Shown: positions 25,917 to 34,843, counted from the first letter of the stretch. The stretch is DNA of 64,000 bases from an uncultured Phascolarctobacterium sp. (GCF_934190775.1 NZ_CAKPTG010000008.1:1-64000), one strand, 5' to 3'. Made by a program: numbers and translations. The notes: generated from the letters alone by a model not told the origin.

Positions 25917-25991
25917 TTACGATACGTAAGGATCAGCACGACCAGAGTTGCGAAAGCAATCATCAGATATAACGCTTCGAAAACAGTCATA
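25917..25991 (-). CDS. Holin-like type I toxin peptide, 24 residues
   Basis: ATG 25991 follows GGGGGTGAT at 4-5 nt and encodes a 24-residue peptide starting MTVFEALYLMIAFATLVV and ending TYRK. It is one transmembrane helix after a short acidic start and before a basic tail. This is the pattern of the putative holin-like toxins (TxpA/BsrG/Hol_Tox family), which depolarise or damage the membrane when overproduced. A TATAAT -10 lies at 26049-26054 on the minus strand. The mRNA leader is long (about 50 nt). A truncated relative is at 9305-9364. Confidence 0.75.
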   Translation of the reverse strand, partial: YDCFRSVISDDCFRNSGRADPYVS

Positions 25992-26169
25992 ACATCACCC
26001 CCACTCGCTAGGGAGTAGAAAAACCGACTACCAGTTGCCTCAAAATGTATTATAACATAATATTGATATTTTTAAAATACACCTCTAAAGGTGTATTTTT
26101 TATTTTAAGCATATTTAAAAAATGGCTGGAGCAATCTGCCCCAGCCATAAAAGCCTATAAGTAAAGCAT

Positions 26170-26787
26170 TCAATTCACTTCTGTTGAAGCTTGTTTATAA
26201 ATATCATCTTTTATTTCATTTTGTAACGATACTGATGTGATGGTTAATTGCGGGAAATCATGAATCCATCTTAAACTTATAATAGCTTTATCTCCTTCCC
26301 ACTGAAGTCTCGTATACGAATCATTAGCTTCTAATTGTTCCGGATATGTACTTGTAGGTAGTCCATATAATTCTGTAAAATTTCTTTGCAGTTCACGGAA
26401 ATAAAACATATTCAATTTTTTATCATCTTCAGTGCGAACAACAGCTTGCCCCAAACATACAATTACGCTATATAATCTATCTTTATAAAAATTAGCATAT
26501 AATACCTTAAAAGGCACTCCGTGTAAGCTTTGTGTTGGTTCATCTAAATCAAAATAATACTCATCTAAACGTACACTATATTCATTACTTAAATCTAAAT
26601 CAAGGTCATAGGCGTCTACTTCTTTTTCGTCTCCTGCGTAATATTTATCACACAGAAGCTCCGTTGATTTAACTTCCTCAAACGACGAATTTAATTTAAG
26701 TCCTTGAAAACCATCCGGTTCATTTTGAAAAGCAAAACCTGTTGAACAACTAAACAGTAATAATAAGACCATTGCTAAAAAACGCAT
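26170..26787 (-). CDS. Secreted hypothetical protein
   Basis: The 205-residue protein begins with a signal peptide (MRFLAMVLLLLFSCSTGFAF). The mature part is acidic, with GFQGLKLNSSFEEVKSTE near its start, then alternating strands (VPFKVLYANFYKDRLYSVIV) and YGLPTSTYPEQ. The 'G..kL.ss..ev' beginning and 'L...YG.Pt' phrase occur in small periplasmic proteins of unknown role. The Cys at residue 14 lies in SCST, not a good lipobox. The gene is AT-richer than its neighbours. Function unknown. Confidence 0.65.
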   Translation of the reverse strand: MRFLAMVLLLLFSCSTGFAFQNEPDGFQGLKLNSSFEEVKSTELLCDKYYAGDEKEVDAYDLDLDLSNEYSVRLDEYYFDLDEPTQSLHGVPFKVLYANFYKDRLYSVIVCLGQAVVRTEDDKKLNMFYFRELQRNFTELYGLPTSTYPEQLEANDSYTRLQWEGDKAIISLRWIHDFPQLTITSVSLQNEIKDDIYKQASTEVN

Positions 26788-27124
26788 AACTTACAACCTC
26801 CTTTGTGATATGTTAATGAATATTTTTATGAACCTTATCAGTTGATGTTATAAGATTCGCTTTGCCGGCGTAAACGACGCTGCTGCATAGTTTTTCCGTT
26901 CGCGAAGCATTCTTTTGTCCTTGCCTACAGTCAAAAAATGCTCTCTCACTACTCTTCTATATTTATATTATACACATACCGCAATTAAAAAATCAATACT
27001 GGTAAGTATATATAAGTCAAATAATATCTTATGATTTTATATGAATTTAATATAATATTCAATAGTGTGTAAAGCGCCTGCACTTTTGAAAGTATATTTC
27101 ATAATTCAAAGAATATATAAGCAT
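26788..27124. other. Intergenic region, no gene seen
   Basis: AT-rich, without a credible frame. It must contain the promoter of the secreted protein at 26170-26787. Three copies of TTAAATTAC lie just beyond it (27145-27220), in the 3' region of the nfn operon. Confidence 0.4.
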
Positions 27125-27125
27125 A

Positions 27126-27170
27126 AAAAAATCCTGTTGCAGATTAAATTACTCAATCCACAACAGGACT
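27126..27170 (-). terminator. Terminator of the nfnA-nfnB operon
   Basis: TCCTGTTG (27132-27139) pairs with CAACAGGA (27161-27168); a T run follows on the minus strand. Confidence 0.75.
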
Positions 27171-27238
27171 TTTAAACGTGTCCGTATTAAATTACGCTTG
27201 TTACAAGTTAAATTACACTTTTACAAGCTCTCAGCAGT

Positions 27239-28627
27239 TTACTTGCTCAGGTACTCGTCAATAGCAGCTGCAGCCTTCTTGCCTGCGCCCATAGCGCTGA
27301 TTACGGTTGCAGCACCGGTTACGATGTCGCCACCGGCGAACACGCCCGGAATAGAGGTAGCACCTGCCTCGTCGGCAACGATGTTACCGCGCTTGTTGAT
27401 CTCCAGATCAGGGGTAGTCTGCTTAATCAGCGGGTTAGGACCCTGGCCGATAGCCATAACTACCATGTCAACGTCGAGCACATATTCGCTGCCTGCGATA
27501 GCTACAGGAGAGCGACGGCCGCTGGCATCCGCTTCGCCCAGCTCCATCTTAATGCACTTCAGGCCGTTAACCCAGCCCTTTTCATCGCCCATGATTGCAA
27601 CCGGATTGTTCAGCAGGCGCAGCTCAATGCCTTCTTCCTTAGCATGGCCGATTTCTTCCTTACGCGCAGGCATTTCTTCCTCGCTGCGGCGGTACACGAT
27701 ATATACCTGCTCCGCGCCAAGGCGCTTCGCGGTACGCGCTGCGTCCATTGCTACGTTGCCTGCGCCAACGATAGCAGCCTTCTTACCAACGTATACAGGT
27801 GTAGCGTAGTTTGGGAATTCGTAAGCCTTCATCAGGTTTACACGCGTCAAAAATTCGTTGGCGGAATATACGCCGTTGAGGTTTTCGCCGTCAATATGCA
27901 TAAAGTGCGGCAGACCGGCGCCGGTACCCACATAAACAGCGCTGAAGCCTTCCTCTTCCATCAGCTCCTTGATGGTGAAGGTGCGGCCGATAACAGCGTC
28001 AACTACAATCTTTACGCCCAGCTTTTTCAGTGCGGAGATTTCATGCTGTACGATTTCCTTTGGCAGACGGAACTGCGGAATGCCGTACATCAGCACGCCG
28101 CCGGCAGCATGCAGTGCTTCGTACATGGTTACATCATAGCCCATTTTTGCCAAATCGCCGGCGCAGGTCAGACCGCTGGGGCCGCTGCCTACAACGGCAA
28201 CCTTCTTGCCTTTGCGTTCTGCTGGAGCTTCTACATCGTTATCCAAACCATGTTCACGCGCATAGTCGGCAACAAAGCGCTCTAGGCGGCCGATAGCTAC
28301 AGGCTCGCCCTTAATGCCCAGCACGCATTTGCCTTCGCACTGGTTTTCCTGCGGGCAGACACGGCCGCAGACAGCAGGCAGGGTGCTCTTTTGCTTAAGG
28401 ATTTTATAAGCATCGGCAAAGTTTTCCTGTGCAACCTCATGGATAAACTTAGGAATATCAATATTAACCGGGCAGCTGCCTACACAACGCGGTTTGGGGC
28501 AGTTTAGGCAGCGCTGTGCCTCGTCTACCGCCATTTCCTTAGTGTAGCCAAGTGCTACCTCCTGAAAGTTTTTGTTACGCACATCAGCCGGCTGTTCCGG
28601 CATAGCATTTCTCATTCCTCCACGCAT
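27239..28627 (-). CDS. NfnB-like subunit (GltA/glutamate synthase beta family)
   Basis: The protein of about 462 residues carries an N-terminal 4Fe-4S pattern CLNCPKPRCVGSCPVNIDIP, a further VCPQENQCEGKCV cluster, a FAD motif AVVGSGPSGLTCAGDLA, and an NADPH motif AAIVGAGNVAMDAARTAKRLG. In isolation it would be called the homotetrameric glutamate synthase small subunit. Because it directly follows a flavin/2Fe-2S partner with which it overlaps, it fits the large subunit of NADH-dependent reduced ferredoxin:NADP+ oxidoreductase, an electron-bifurcating transhydrogenase. ATG 28627 has GGAGG at 9 nt; a TTG at 28633 is less likely. Confidence 0.85.
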   Translation of the reverse strand: MRGGMRNAMPEQPADVRNKNFQEVALGYTKEMAVDEAQRCLNCPKPRCVGSCPVNIDIPKFIHEVAQENFADAYKILKQKSTLPAVCGRVCPQENQCEGKCVLGIKGEPVAIGRLERFVADYAREHGLDNDVEAPAERKGKKVAVVGSGPSGLTCAGDLAKMGYDVTMYEALHAAGGVLMYGIPQFRLPKEIVQHEISALKKLGVKIVVDAVIGRTFTIKELMEEEGFSAVYVGTGAGLPHFMHIDGENLNGVYSANEFLTRVNLMKAYEFPNYATPVYVGKKAAIVGAGNVAMDAARTAKRLGAEQVYIVYRRSEEEMPARKEEIGHAKEEGIELRLLNNPVAIMGDEKGWVNGLKCIKMELGEADASGRRSPVAIAGSEYVLDVDMVVMAIGQGPNPLIKQTTPDLEINKRGNIVADEAGATSIPGVFAGGDIVTGAATVISAMGAGKKAAAAIDEYLSK

Positions 28628-29454
28628 TTGCAATGACCTCCACAGCTATATTCCAGTGCTTCCTGGTCCTTGTACATCTGCTGACGCATTACCAGGTTTG
28701 CAAAATCTACCTCGTGAGCATCAAACTCCGGTCCGTCTACACAGGCAAATTTGTTCTCGCCGCCAACCATTACACGGCAGCCGCCGCACATGCCGGTGCC
28801 GTCTACCATGATGGTGTTGAGGCTGGCCGTAGTTTTTACGCCGAAGGGTTTAGTGGTTGCTGCCACGTTTTTCATCATGATAACAGGGCCGATGGCCAAT
28901 ACCAGGTCAATCTTCTCGCCTGCTTCCAGCATTTCACGCAGCGGGTCAGTTACAAAGCCCTTGCGGCCTGCACTGCCGTTATCTGTGGTCAAAATCAGCT
29001 CATCGCTGATAGCAGCCATTTTATCCTGCCAGATTACCAGATCCTTGTCGCGTGCACCGATGATGGAGATAACCTTGTTGCCCAGCTCGTGATATGCACG
29101 TGCGATAGGATAAACAGGCGCAACGCCGATGCCGCCGCCAACTACTACAACAGTACCGAACTTGCCCATCTCGGAAGGATGTCCCAAAGGACCTACTACG
29201 TCGAGAATATCATCACCCTCGTTAAAGGTGTCGCACAGATGCTTGGTGGTGTTGCCCACAGCCTGCACGATTAAGGTGATATAGCCTTTTTCACGGTCAA
29301 AATCCGCAATAGTCAGAGGAATACGTTCGCTGTATTCGTCTGTGCGGATGATTACAAACTGTCCCGGATGGCATTTGTGTGCCACCAGCGGCGCGTCTAC
29401 GACGAACTCGTAAACTGCAGGTGCTAAATTTGCTTTGGTAATGATTTTAGCCAT
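28612..29454 (-). CDS. NfnA-like subunit (sulfide dehydrogenase / PyrK-type)
   Basis: The 280-residue protein has the ferredoxin-reductase fold: flavin-binding RIPLTIADFDREKGYITLI, the nucleotide segment VVVGGGIGVAPVYPIARA, and a C-terminal 2Fe-2S cysteine set (GTGMCGGCRVMVGG, FACVDGPEFDAHEVDF). This is the sulfide dehydrogenase/dihydroorotate electron-transfer family and matches the NfnA length. It overlaps nfnB by about 16 bp. The pair would balance NADH, NADPH and ferredoxin pools in an anaerobe. Confidence 0.87.
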   Translation of the reverse strand: MAKIITKANLAPAVYEFVVDAPLVAHKCHPGQFVIIRTDEYSERIPLTIADFDREKGYITLIVQAVGNTTKHLCDTFNEGDDILDVVGPLGHPSEMGKFGTVVVVGGGIGVAPVYPIARAYHELGNKVISIIGARDKDLVIWQDKMAAISDELILTTDNGSAGRKGFVTDPLREMLEAGEKIDLVLAIGPVIMMKNVAATTKPFGVKTTASLNTIMVDGTGMCGGCRVMVGGENKFACVDGPEFDAHEVDFANLVMRQQMYKDQEALEYSCGGHCKCVEE

Positions 29455-29485
29455 TTTCTTGCATTTCTCCTTTTGCTGCTAATTG

Positions 29486-30766
29486 CTATTCATTCAAGAG
29501 CTTTCTGGTGCAAGCCTCAGCTTCCGCATAAATCTTTTCTTCGTCAAAGGTCAGCAGTTTTCCTGCTTCCACAACCTTTTTGCCTGCTACGAAAACAGTG
29601 TCGGCGTCAGTGCTGCTTGCTGCATAAACCAGCTGGGACAGCTTATTGTGACGCGGATACCAGTAAGGCTTGTGCATATCCCACAGTACGATATCTGCCT
29701 GCTGACCTGCTTCCAGAAGTCCAGTATCGGCAAAGCCCAAAGTCTTGGCGCCGTCAACAGTTGCCATCTCCCACGCCTTTTTAGCAGGAACAACGAGAGG
29801 ATCAAAGGTGGTTGCCTTATGCAGCATTGCGGCAGCGCGGCATTCCTCCAGCATATCCAGATTGTTGTTGCTGGATGCGCCGTCCGTGCCCAGGCCAACG
29901 CAAATGCCCTTGTTCAGCATTGCCGCTACCGGTGCGATACCGCTTGCCAGCTTCAGGTTGCTCTGCGGGTTGTGGGCTACACGCACGTTTTTGGCAGCCA
30001 TGATATCCATATCCTCGTCGGTCAAGTGTACGCAGTGCGCAGCAATGGTTCCCAGATCAAACATGCCCAGCTTATCCATCAGCTGAATCGGCGTCATGCC
30101 ATGCTCTTTAACAACGGTATCAACCTCAAATTTAGTTTCGCACAGATGCATCTGGATTTCTGCCTTGTTGGCAGCAGCCTCGGCAATGACCTTTTCCAGA
30201 TAATCAACAGGACAAGTATAAGGAGCGTGCGGACCGTAGGTGATGCGGATACGGCCGTTGTCATAGCCCTGCCAGTTCTTCGCCAGCACAGTGTTTTCTG
30301 CCAGCTTTACATCCTTGTCCGGCGCTACGCCGATCAGACCGCGGCTGAGGTTAGCGCGGATACCAGTTTCAGCGCAGGCACGCGCAACATCCTCCATGAA
30401 GGCGTACATATCGGCAAAGCAGGTAGTACCGCCCTTCAGCATTTCTACGATGCCCAGCATTGCGCCCCAATAGATGTCGTTGGCATCCATCTTGTCCTCA
30501 ATCGGCCAGATTTTGTTTTGCAGCCAGTCCATGAGCGCCATATCATCGGCATAGCTGCGCAGCAGCGTCATAGAAACGTGGCCGTGAGTGTTAACCATGC
30601 CGGCGGTAGCCAGCTTGCCCTTGCCGTCAACGATTTCGTCGGCAGCAAAGTCTGCAGGCACGTCCTTGCCTACATAGACAATCTTATTATCTTCAACGGC
30701 GATGTTCTGCATTTCACCGTTCGGAGTATGCAGAAGCTCGATATTTTTAATCAGTAGCTTAGCCAA
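29486..30766 (-). CDS. mtaD: 5'-methylthioadenosine/S-adenosylhomocysteine deaminase
   Basis: The 426-residue amidohydrolase has the zinc-site series NTHGHVSMTLLR, the HAPYTCP segment, EIQMHLCET, HCVHLTDEDM and GLGTDGASSNNNLDM. It matches the MtaD family (for example Thermotoga TM0936), which deaminates MTA and SAH, and in some archaea 5'-deoxyadenosine, to their inosine forms. It is the last gene of a salvage cluster with a class II aldolase, ahcY, mtnA and an mtnP-like phosphorylase, so nucleoside by-products of SAM are the likely substrates. Confidence 0.9.
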   Translation of the reverse strand: MAKLLIKNIELLHTPNGEMQNIAVEDNKIVYVGKDVPADFAADEIVDGKGKLATAGMVNTHGHVSMTLLRSYADDMALMDWLQNKIWPIEDKMDANDIYWGAMLGIVEMLKGGTTCFADMYAFMEDVARACAETGIRANLSRGLIGVAPDKDVKLAENTVLAKNWQGYDNGRIRITYGPHAPYTCPVDYLEKVIAEAAANKAEIQMHLCETKFEVDTVVKEHGMTPIQLMDKLGMFDLGTIAAHCVHLTDEDMDIMAAKNVRVAHNPQSNLKLASGIAPVAAMLNKGICVGLGTDGASSNNNLDMLEECRAAAMLHKATTFDPLVVPAKKAWEMATVDGAKTLGFADTGLLEAGQQADIVLWDMHKPYWYPRHNKLSQLVYAASSTDADTVFVAGKKVVEAGKLLTFDEEKIYAEAEACTRKLLNE

Positions 30767-30850
30767 AAGATTTCACTTCCTTGGTACAAATTAAGTCCTG
30801 CCTCCCTGTTTAATGCTTAGGGAGGCAGATGACAGTGATATTATTGTTTT

Positions 30851-31528
30851 CTACTCCTCGCCCTGCTGACGTTTGGAGTAATGCTTTTCATAAAAATCAT
30901 GCATCACGTCCACGTCCTCACAGCTCAGCTCGTACACCTTGTTGCCGGTGCCTGCACAGATTACGGCAATCTGCGCCGCTTTTTCCAGAATTTCGGCAGC
31001 AAGCAGTGCCTCCGCCAGGTTCTTGCCCCAGCAGACAGCGCCATGGTTGGCCAGCAGCACAGCCTTTTTGCCGTTCAGCGCACGCACGGTGTTCTCCGCC
31101 AGCTCCTGCGTACCGCAGAGAGCGTACTGAGCGCACTCCACCCTGCCGCCGATAATCTGCACGATATCCTCGATAATCGCCGGCACTCCCTGATGCATAG
31201 CCGCAAGCGCACTGGCATAAATGCTGTGCGTATGGATTACGGCACCTGCCTCTGGATAGGCGTTGTAAATGGCGGTATGCACCTTCAGTTCGGAAGAAGG
31301 AATGCGCTTGCCTTCGACAACTTCGCCATCACGGTTGATAATGACAACGTCCTCAGGCGTCAGTGTTTCATAACCGTGACCGGAGGGTGTGATAGCAATA
31401 TTCTGCGCGTCAATGCGGCAGCTGATGTTGCCCCAGGAGCCTGCAACGAGCTTTTTTTCAATCAGCGCATGGCCTGTTTCCACAATGGCAGCACACGCAC
31501 TTTCTTTAGCAAATAACTGCGTTTCCAT
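30851..31528 (-). CDS. Class II aldolase/adducin family, probable MTRu-1-P aldolase
   Basis: The 225-residue protein has the class II metal-binding pattern: GSWGNISCRI, SSELKVHTAIYN, IHTHSIYASALAAM and ANHGAVCWGKNLAEAL. Related enzymes cleave L-fuculose-1-P, L-ribulose-5-P or 5-methylthioribulose-1-P. Placed between mtaD and ahcY, with mtnA and a phosphorylase upstream, it fits the aldolase (Ald2) of the DHAP shunt, which splits methylthioribulose-1-P into DHAP and 2-methylthioacetaldehyde. No mtnB, mtnC or mtnD is in the cluster. Substrate is inferred from context. Confidence 0.75.
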   Translation of the reverse strand: METQLFAKESACAAIVETGHALIEKKLVAGSWGNISCRIDAQNIAITPSGHGYETLTPEDVVIINRDGEVVEGKRIPSSELKVHTAIYNAYPEAGAVIHTHSIYASALAAMHQGVPAIIEDIVQIIGGRVECAQYALCGTQELAENTVRALNGKKAVLLANHGAVCWGKNLAEALLAAEILEKAAQIAVICAGTGNKVYELSCEDVDVMHDFYEKHYSKRQQGEE

Positions 31529-31530
31529 GA

Positions 31531-32775
31531 TTATTCGGCAGCCAGATATGCCTTCTGCTCATCGCTCAGGGTGTCGATGCCTGCGCCCATAGCCTGCAGC
31601 TTCAGAGCAGCAATTTCGGTGTTCAGCTCTTCCGGCAGTACATACAGTTTGTTTTCCATTGCTCCCTTATGGTCGAGCAGGTATTTCATAGCCAGGAACT
31701 GCATAGCGAAGGACAGGTCCATGATTTCAATCGGGTGACCGTCGCCGCATGCCAGGTTAACCAGACGGCCTTCGCCCAGCAGGTTCAGCTTACGTCCGTC
31801 AGCCATGGTGTAGGTCATAATATTTTTGCGTACTTCATACGGAGCAACTACGGAAAGCTCCTCCAGATGATGTTTGTTGATTTCTACGTCGAAGTGGCCT
31901 GCGTTGCACATAACAGCGCCGTTCTTCATAACCTCCATATGCGGTTTGGTGATTACGTCCTTGCAGCCGGTTACGGTTACAAAGATATCGCCGTGCTTAG
32001 CAGCCTCCTGCATCGGCATAACGCGGAAGCCGTCAAATACTGCTTCAATACCCTTAATAGGATCAACCTCGGTAACGATAACGTTAGCGCCCAAGCCTTT
32101 GGCACGCATTGCAACGCCCTTACCGCACCAGCCATAGCCTGCAACAACAACGGTTCTGCCTGCTACGGACATGTTGGTGGTACGCATGATGCCATCCCAG
32201 GAGGATTGGCCGGTACCGTAACGGTTATCAAACAGATACTTGCAGTAAGCATCATTAACGGCAATCATCGGGAATGCCAGATGACCTGCCGCAGCCAAAG
32301 CCTTCAGACGATGTACGCCGGTGGTGGTTTCTTCGCTGCCGCCCATCAGGTTAGGAATCAGGTCACGACGTTCGCCGTGCAGCATATTAACCAAATCGCC
32401 GCCGTCATCAATAATCAGCTGCGGTTCGCTCTTCAAAGCTTCGCGCAAATACATATCATATTCTTCGTTGGTGCAGCCATGGGTTGCGAAAACAGTTACG
32501 CCGCTGTCAACCAGTGCTGCGGCAATTTCGTCCTGAGTGGAAAGCGGGTTGCTGCCGGTAACAACAACATTAGCGCCTGCGTTCTTCAGCACGAGTGCCA
32601 GATAAGCAGTTTTTGCTTCCAGGTGAATGGTTACAACCATGTTGATGCCCTGGAAAGGCTTAGTTTTGCTGTATTCATCGTTCAGATGGTTCAGCAAGGG
32701 CATATATTCCTTTGCCCACGCGATACGTTGATGACCTAACGGTGCCAATTTGATGTCTTTAATAATGCTTTGCAT
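31531..32775 (-). CDS. ahcY: Adenosylhomocysteinase, short archaeal/Thermotoga type
   Basis: The 414-residue NAD-dependent hydrolase has STQDEIAAAL, DDGGDLVNMLH, SEETTTGVHRL, NDAYCKYLFDNRYGTGQS and the NAD motif VAGYGWCGKGVAMRA. It has IHLEAKTAY where animal and most bacterial enzymes have LHMTVETA, and lacks the C-terminal KPDHYRY. These are features of the short Thermotoga/archaeal form, whose Methanocaldococcus member hydrolyses S-inosylhomocysteine rather than SAH. With mtaD in the same cluster, the inosyl route is plausible here. It sits 3 bp from the aldolase gene. Confidence 0.9.
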   Translation of the reverse strand: MQSIIKDIKLAPLGHQRIAWAKEYMPLLNHLNDEYSKTKPFQGINMVVTIHLEAKTAYLALVLKNAGANVVVTGSNPLSTQDEIAAALVDSGVTVFATHGCTNEEYDMYLREALKSEPQLIIDDGGDLVNMLHGERRDLIPNLMGGSEETTTGVHRLKALAAAGHLAFPMIAVNDAYCKYLFDNRYGTGQSSWDGIMRTTNMSVAGRTVVVAGYGWCGKGVAMRAKGLGANVIVTEVDPIKGIEAVFDGFRVMPMQEAAKHGDIFVTVTGCKDVITKPHMEVMKNGAVMCNAGHFDVEINKHHLEELSVVAPYEVRKNIMTYTMADGRKLNLLGEGRLVNLACGDGHPIEIMDLSFAMQFLAMKYLLDHKGAMENKLYVLPEELNTEIAALKLQAMGAGIDTLSDEQKAYLAAE

Positions 32776-32806
32776 AAATCTGAAAATCCTCCTTAAAATA
32801 AGCTCT

Positions 32807-33853
32807 TTAATCTTGTAAAAGAGCCTGCAATTTCATAATGCTTTCTGTATACGGCGCTTTAAGTACGCCATGCTCGGTAATAATACCGGTAATAAGCTCT
32901 GCCGGTGTCACGTCAAACGCAGGGTTAAACACTGCTACGCCCTCAGGTGCAGTCTGCTCGCTGCGGAAATGACGTACCTCGTCGGCCTTGCGCTCCTCAA
33001 TAGGAATCTGCGCACCTGTGGCAATGGAAAAATCAAAGGTGCTCGTCGGCGCGGCGATATAAAACGGAATCCCGTGTGCCTTCGCCGCCAGTGCCACGCC
33101 ATAGGTGCCGATTTTGTTCGCCGTATCGCCGTTGGCCGCAATTCTGTCGGCACCGACAACAACAGCGTTAACGCCTTGCGTGCGCATGGTCCACGCTGCC
33201 ATATTATCGGTAATCAGCGTCACCGGAATGCCGTCCTCAAACAGCTCAAACGCCGTCAGTCGTGCACCCTGCAGCAGCGGACGCGTTTCGTCTGCATAAA
33301 CCATCTTCAGCTTGCCCTGCGCATAGGCACTGCGGATAACGCCCAGCGCCGTGCCCCAACCGCAGGTTGCCAATGCGCCTGCGTTGCAGTGCGTCAGCAC
33401 TACGGCAGCGTCAGGCAGCACAGCAGCGCCGTATTCGCCCATACGCTTATTCATAGTGATATCGTCCGCATAAATCTGCTTGGCCTTCTCCTCCAGCGCC
33501 TTGATAATTGCCGCAGGTGACTTGTCCCCGCCGTTTAGGCGCACAGCCAGCGCGTACTGCAGATTTGCCGCCCACGCCAGGTTGACCGCCGTCGGACGCG
33601 CAGTAATCAGATCCGCACGCACAACATCCAGCGCACCCAAAAAGTCAGGCTTATTCTCAACCTCGCGCGCACCCAGCACCATAGCGAAGGCAGCGGCAGC
33701 GCCGATTGCCGGAGCACCGCGCACCTCCAAGCGTTCAATCGCCACTTTCACGCGCTTGTAATCTACGCAGGTAATCCATTCTATCTTTTGCGGCAGCAGA
33801 GTCTGGTCCAACAGCACCAGGCTCCCCTGCTCCCAACGCATAGTTTCTACCAT
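32807..33853 (-). CDS. mtnA: S-methyl-5-thioribose-1-phosphate isomerase
   Basis: The 348-residue enzyme of the eIF2B-alpha-like fold converts 5-methylthioribose-1-P to the ribulose form. Diagnostic parts are RGAPAIGAAAAFAMVLGA, THCNAGALATCGWGTALGV, the DETRPLLQGARLTA catalytic segment, GADRIAANGDTANKIGTY and FNPAFDVTPAELI. It lies 10 bp after the phosphorylase gene and 31 bp before ahcY. Confidence 0.94.
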   Translation of the reverse strand: MVETMRWEQGSLVLLDQTLLPQKIEWITCVDYKRVKVAIERLEVRGAPAIGAAAAFAMVLGAREVENKPDFLGALDVVRADLITARPTAVNLAWAANLQYALAVRLNGGDKSPAAIIKALEEKAKQIYADDITMNKRMGEYGAAVLPDAAVVLTHCNAGALATCGWGTALGVIRSAYAQGKLKMVYADETRPLLQGARLTAFELFEDGIPVTLITDNMAAWTMRTQGVNAVVVGADRIAANGDTANKIGTYGVALAAKAHGIPFYIAAPTSTFDFSIATGAQIPIEERKADEVRHFRSEQTAPEGVAVFNPAFDVTPAELITGIITEHGVLKAPYTESIMKLQALLQD

Positions 33854-33862
33854 AACAACCTC

Positions 33863-34660
33863 TTACAGCTTAAAGCCGCCGAACTCCTGCATAGCGTGAT
33901 GGCAGTTGCATTTCGCCTCAGTCGGCTCTTCATAAGCGATAAAGGACAGAATCAGCTTTTCCATATTCTTAATGCTCAGTGCCATTGCGTCGCAAACCTC
34001 TTTATGAGAAAGCGGTGTCGGGGAAATGCCGGCAGCCATATTGGTAACAATGGAGCAGTTGGTGTAGCACATCTCTGCCTCACGCGCCAGAATAGACTCA
34101 GGCATATTGGTCATGCCAACCAGGTCACCGCCCAGCATAGCGAACATCTTGATTTCGGCAGCACTTTCAAAGCGCGGGCCTTCGGTGCAAACATAAACAC
34201 CGTGCTTATGGAAGGTAATATCCGTTTTCTCAAGGCATTTGATAACCTTCTCGCGCAGAGTCGGGCAATACGGATAGGTAAAATCGCAGTGTGCTACACC
34301 ACGCTCAGGTGAATCATAGAAGGTGTTGATGCGGCTCTTGGTGAAGTCCAGCACGTTGTCGCAAACTACGAAGTGACCTGCCTTCATCTCCGGGTTGAGG
34401 GAACCAACTGCGGTAGTAGCAAAAATCTCCTCCGTTCCCAGGCTCTTCATCGCCCAGATGTTGGCGCGATAGTTTACCTTGTGGGGCGGTACGGAATGGT
34501 CAACGCCGTGACGGCTCACGAAAACCACCTGATTACCGCTCATTGTGCCGATGTTGCACAATGCCTTACCAAACGGTGTTTCTATAATCTTTTTTTCAAA
34601 TCCCTTCAGGGTATCGGGATTATCAATACCGGTTCCGCCAATGATAGCAATTTTACGCAT
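33863..34660 (-). CDS. MTAP/PNP-family phosphorylase, probably MTI-specific
   Basis: The 265-residue protein of the MtnP family begins IAIIGGTGIDNPDTL and has VSRHGVDHSVPPHKVNYRAN and the substrate segment CTEGPRFESAAEIKMF. Adenosine-specific MTA phosphorylases carry a TD(Y/W)D signature at the base site; here it reads VTNMAAG, with Asn as in 6-oxopurine phosphorylases. Together with mtaD this suggests that deaminated 5'-methylthioinosine is cleaved to methylthioribose-1-P and hypoxanthine. It is the first gene of the salvage cluster. Specificity is an inference from one motif. Confidence 0.88.
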   Translation of the reverse strand: MRKIAIIGGTGIDNPDTLKGFEKKIIETPFGKALCNIGTMSGNQVVFVSRHGVDHSVPPHKVNYRANIWAMKSLGTEEIFATTAVGSLNPEMKAGHFVVCDNVLDFTKSRINTFYDSPERGVAHCDFTYPYCPTLREKVIKCLEKTDITFHKHGVYVCTEGPRFESAAEIKMFAMLGGDLVGMTNMPESILAREAEMCYTNCSIVTNMAAGISPTPLSHKEVCDAMALSIKNMEKLILSFIAYEEPTEAKCNCHHAMQEFGGFKL

Positions 34661-34802
34661 ATGCTTTGCCTCCTTTATGGGTAAATGTGATAATGAAAAC
34701 TGTTTACCAAAGTATGTTATTACGCATAATATCTATGCAGATTCTCCACACTTTTTCTATTATATAATACCATAAATAAGGCATAATTTAAAGAGCAAAG
34801 AA

Positions 34803-34830
34803 AAAGCACTCTCAGCAGGTGTGAGAGTGC
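34803..34830 (-). terminator. Terminator downstream of HAD gene
   Basis: GCACTCTCA (34806-34814) pairs perfectly with TGAGAGTGC (34822-34830); a T-rich run follows on the minus strand. The repeat array lies between it and the HAD stop. Confidence 0.7.
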
Positions 34831-34843
34831 GAAGTGGGTGTGG

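Noticed and set aside
27239..28627. Stand-alone NADPH glutamate synthase (gltA/gltD) call
   Set aside because: The overlapping NfnA-like flavoprotein upstream and absence of a large glutamate synthase subunit favour an NfnAB-type pair, though glutamate synthase activity cannot be fully excluded.
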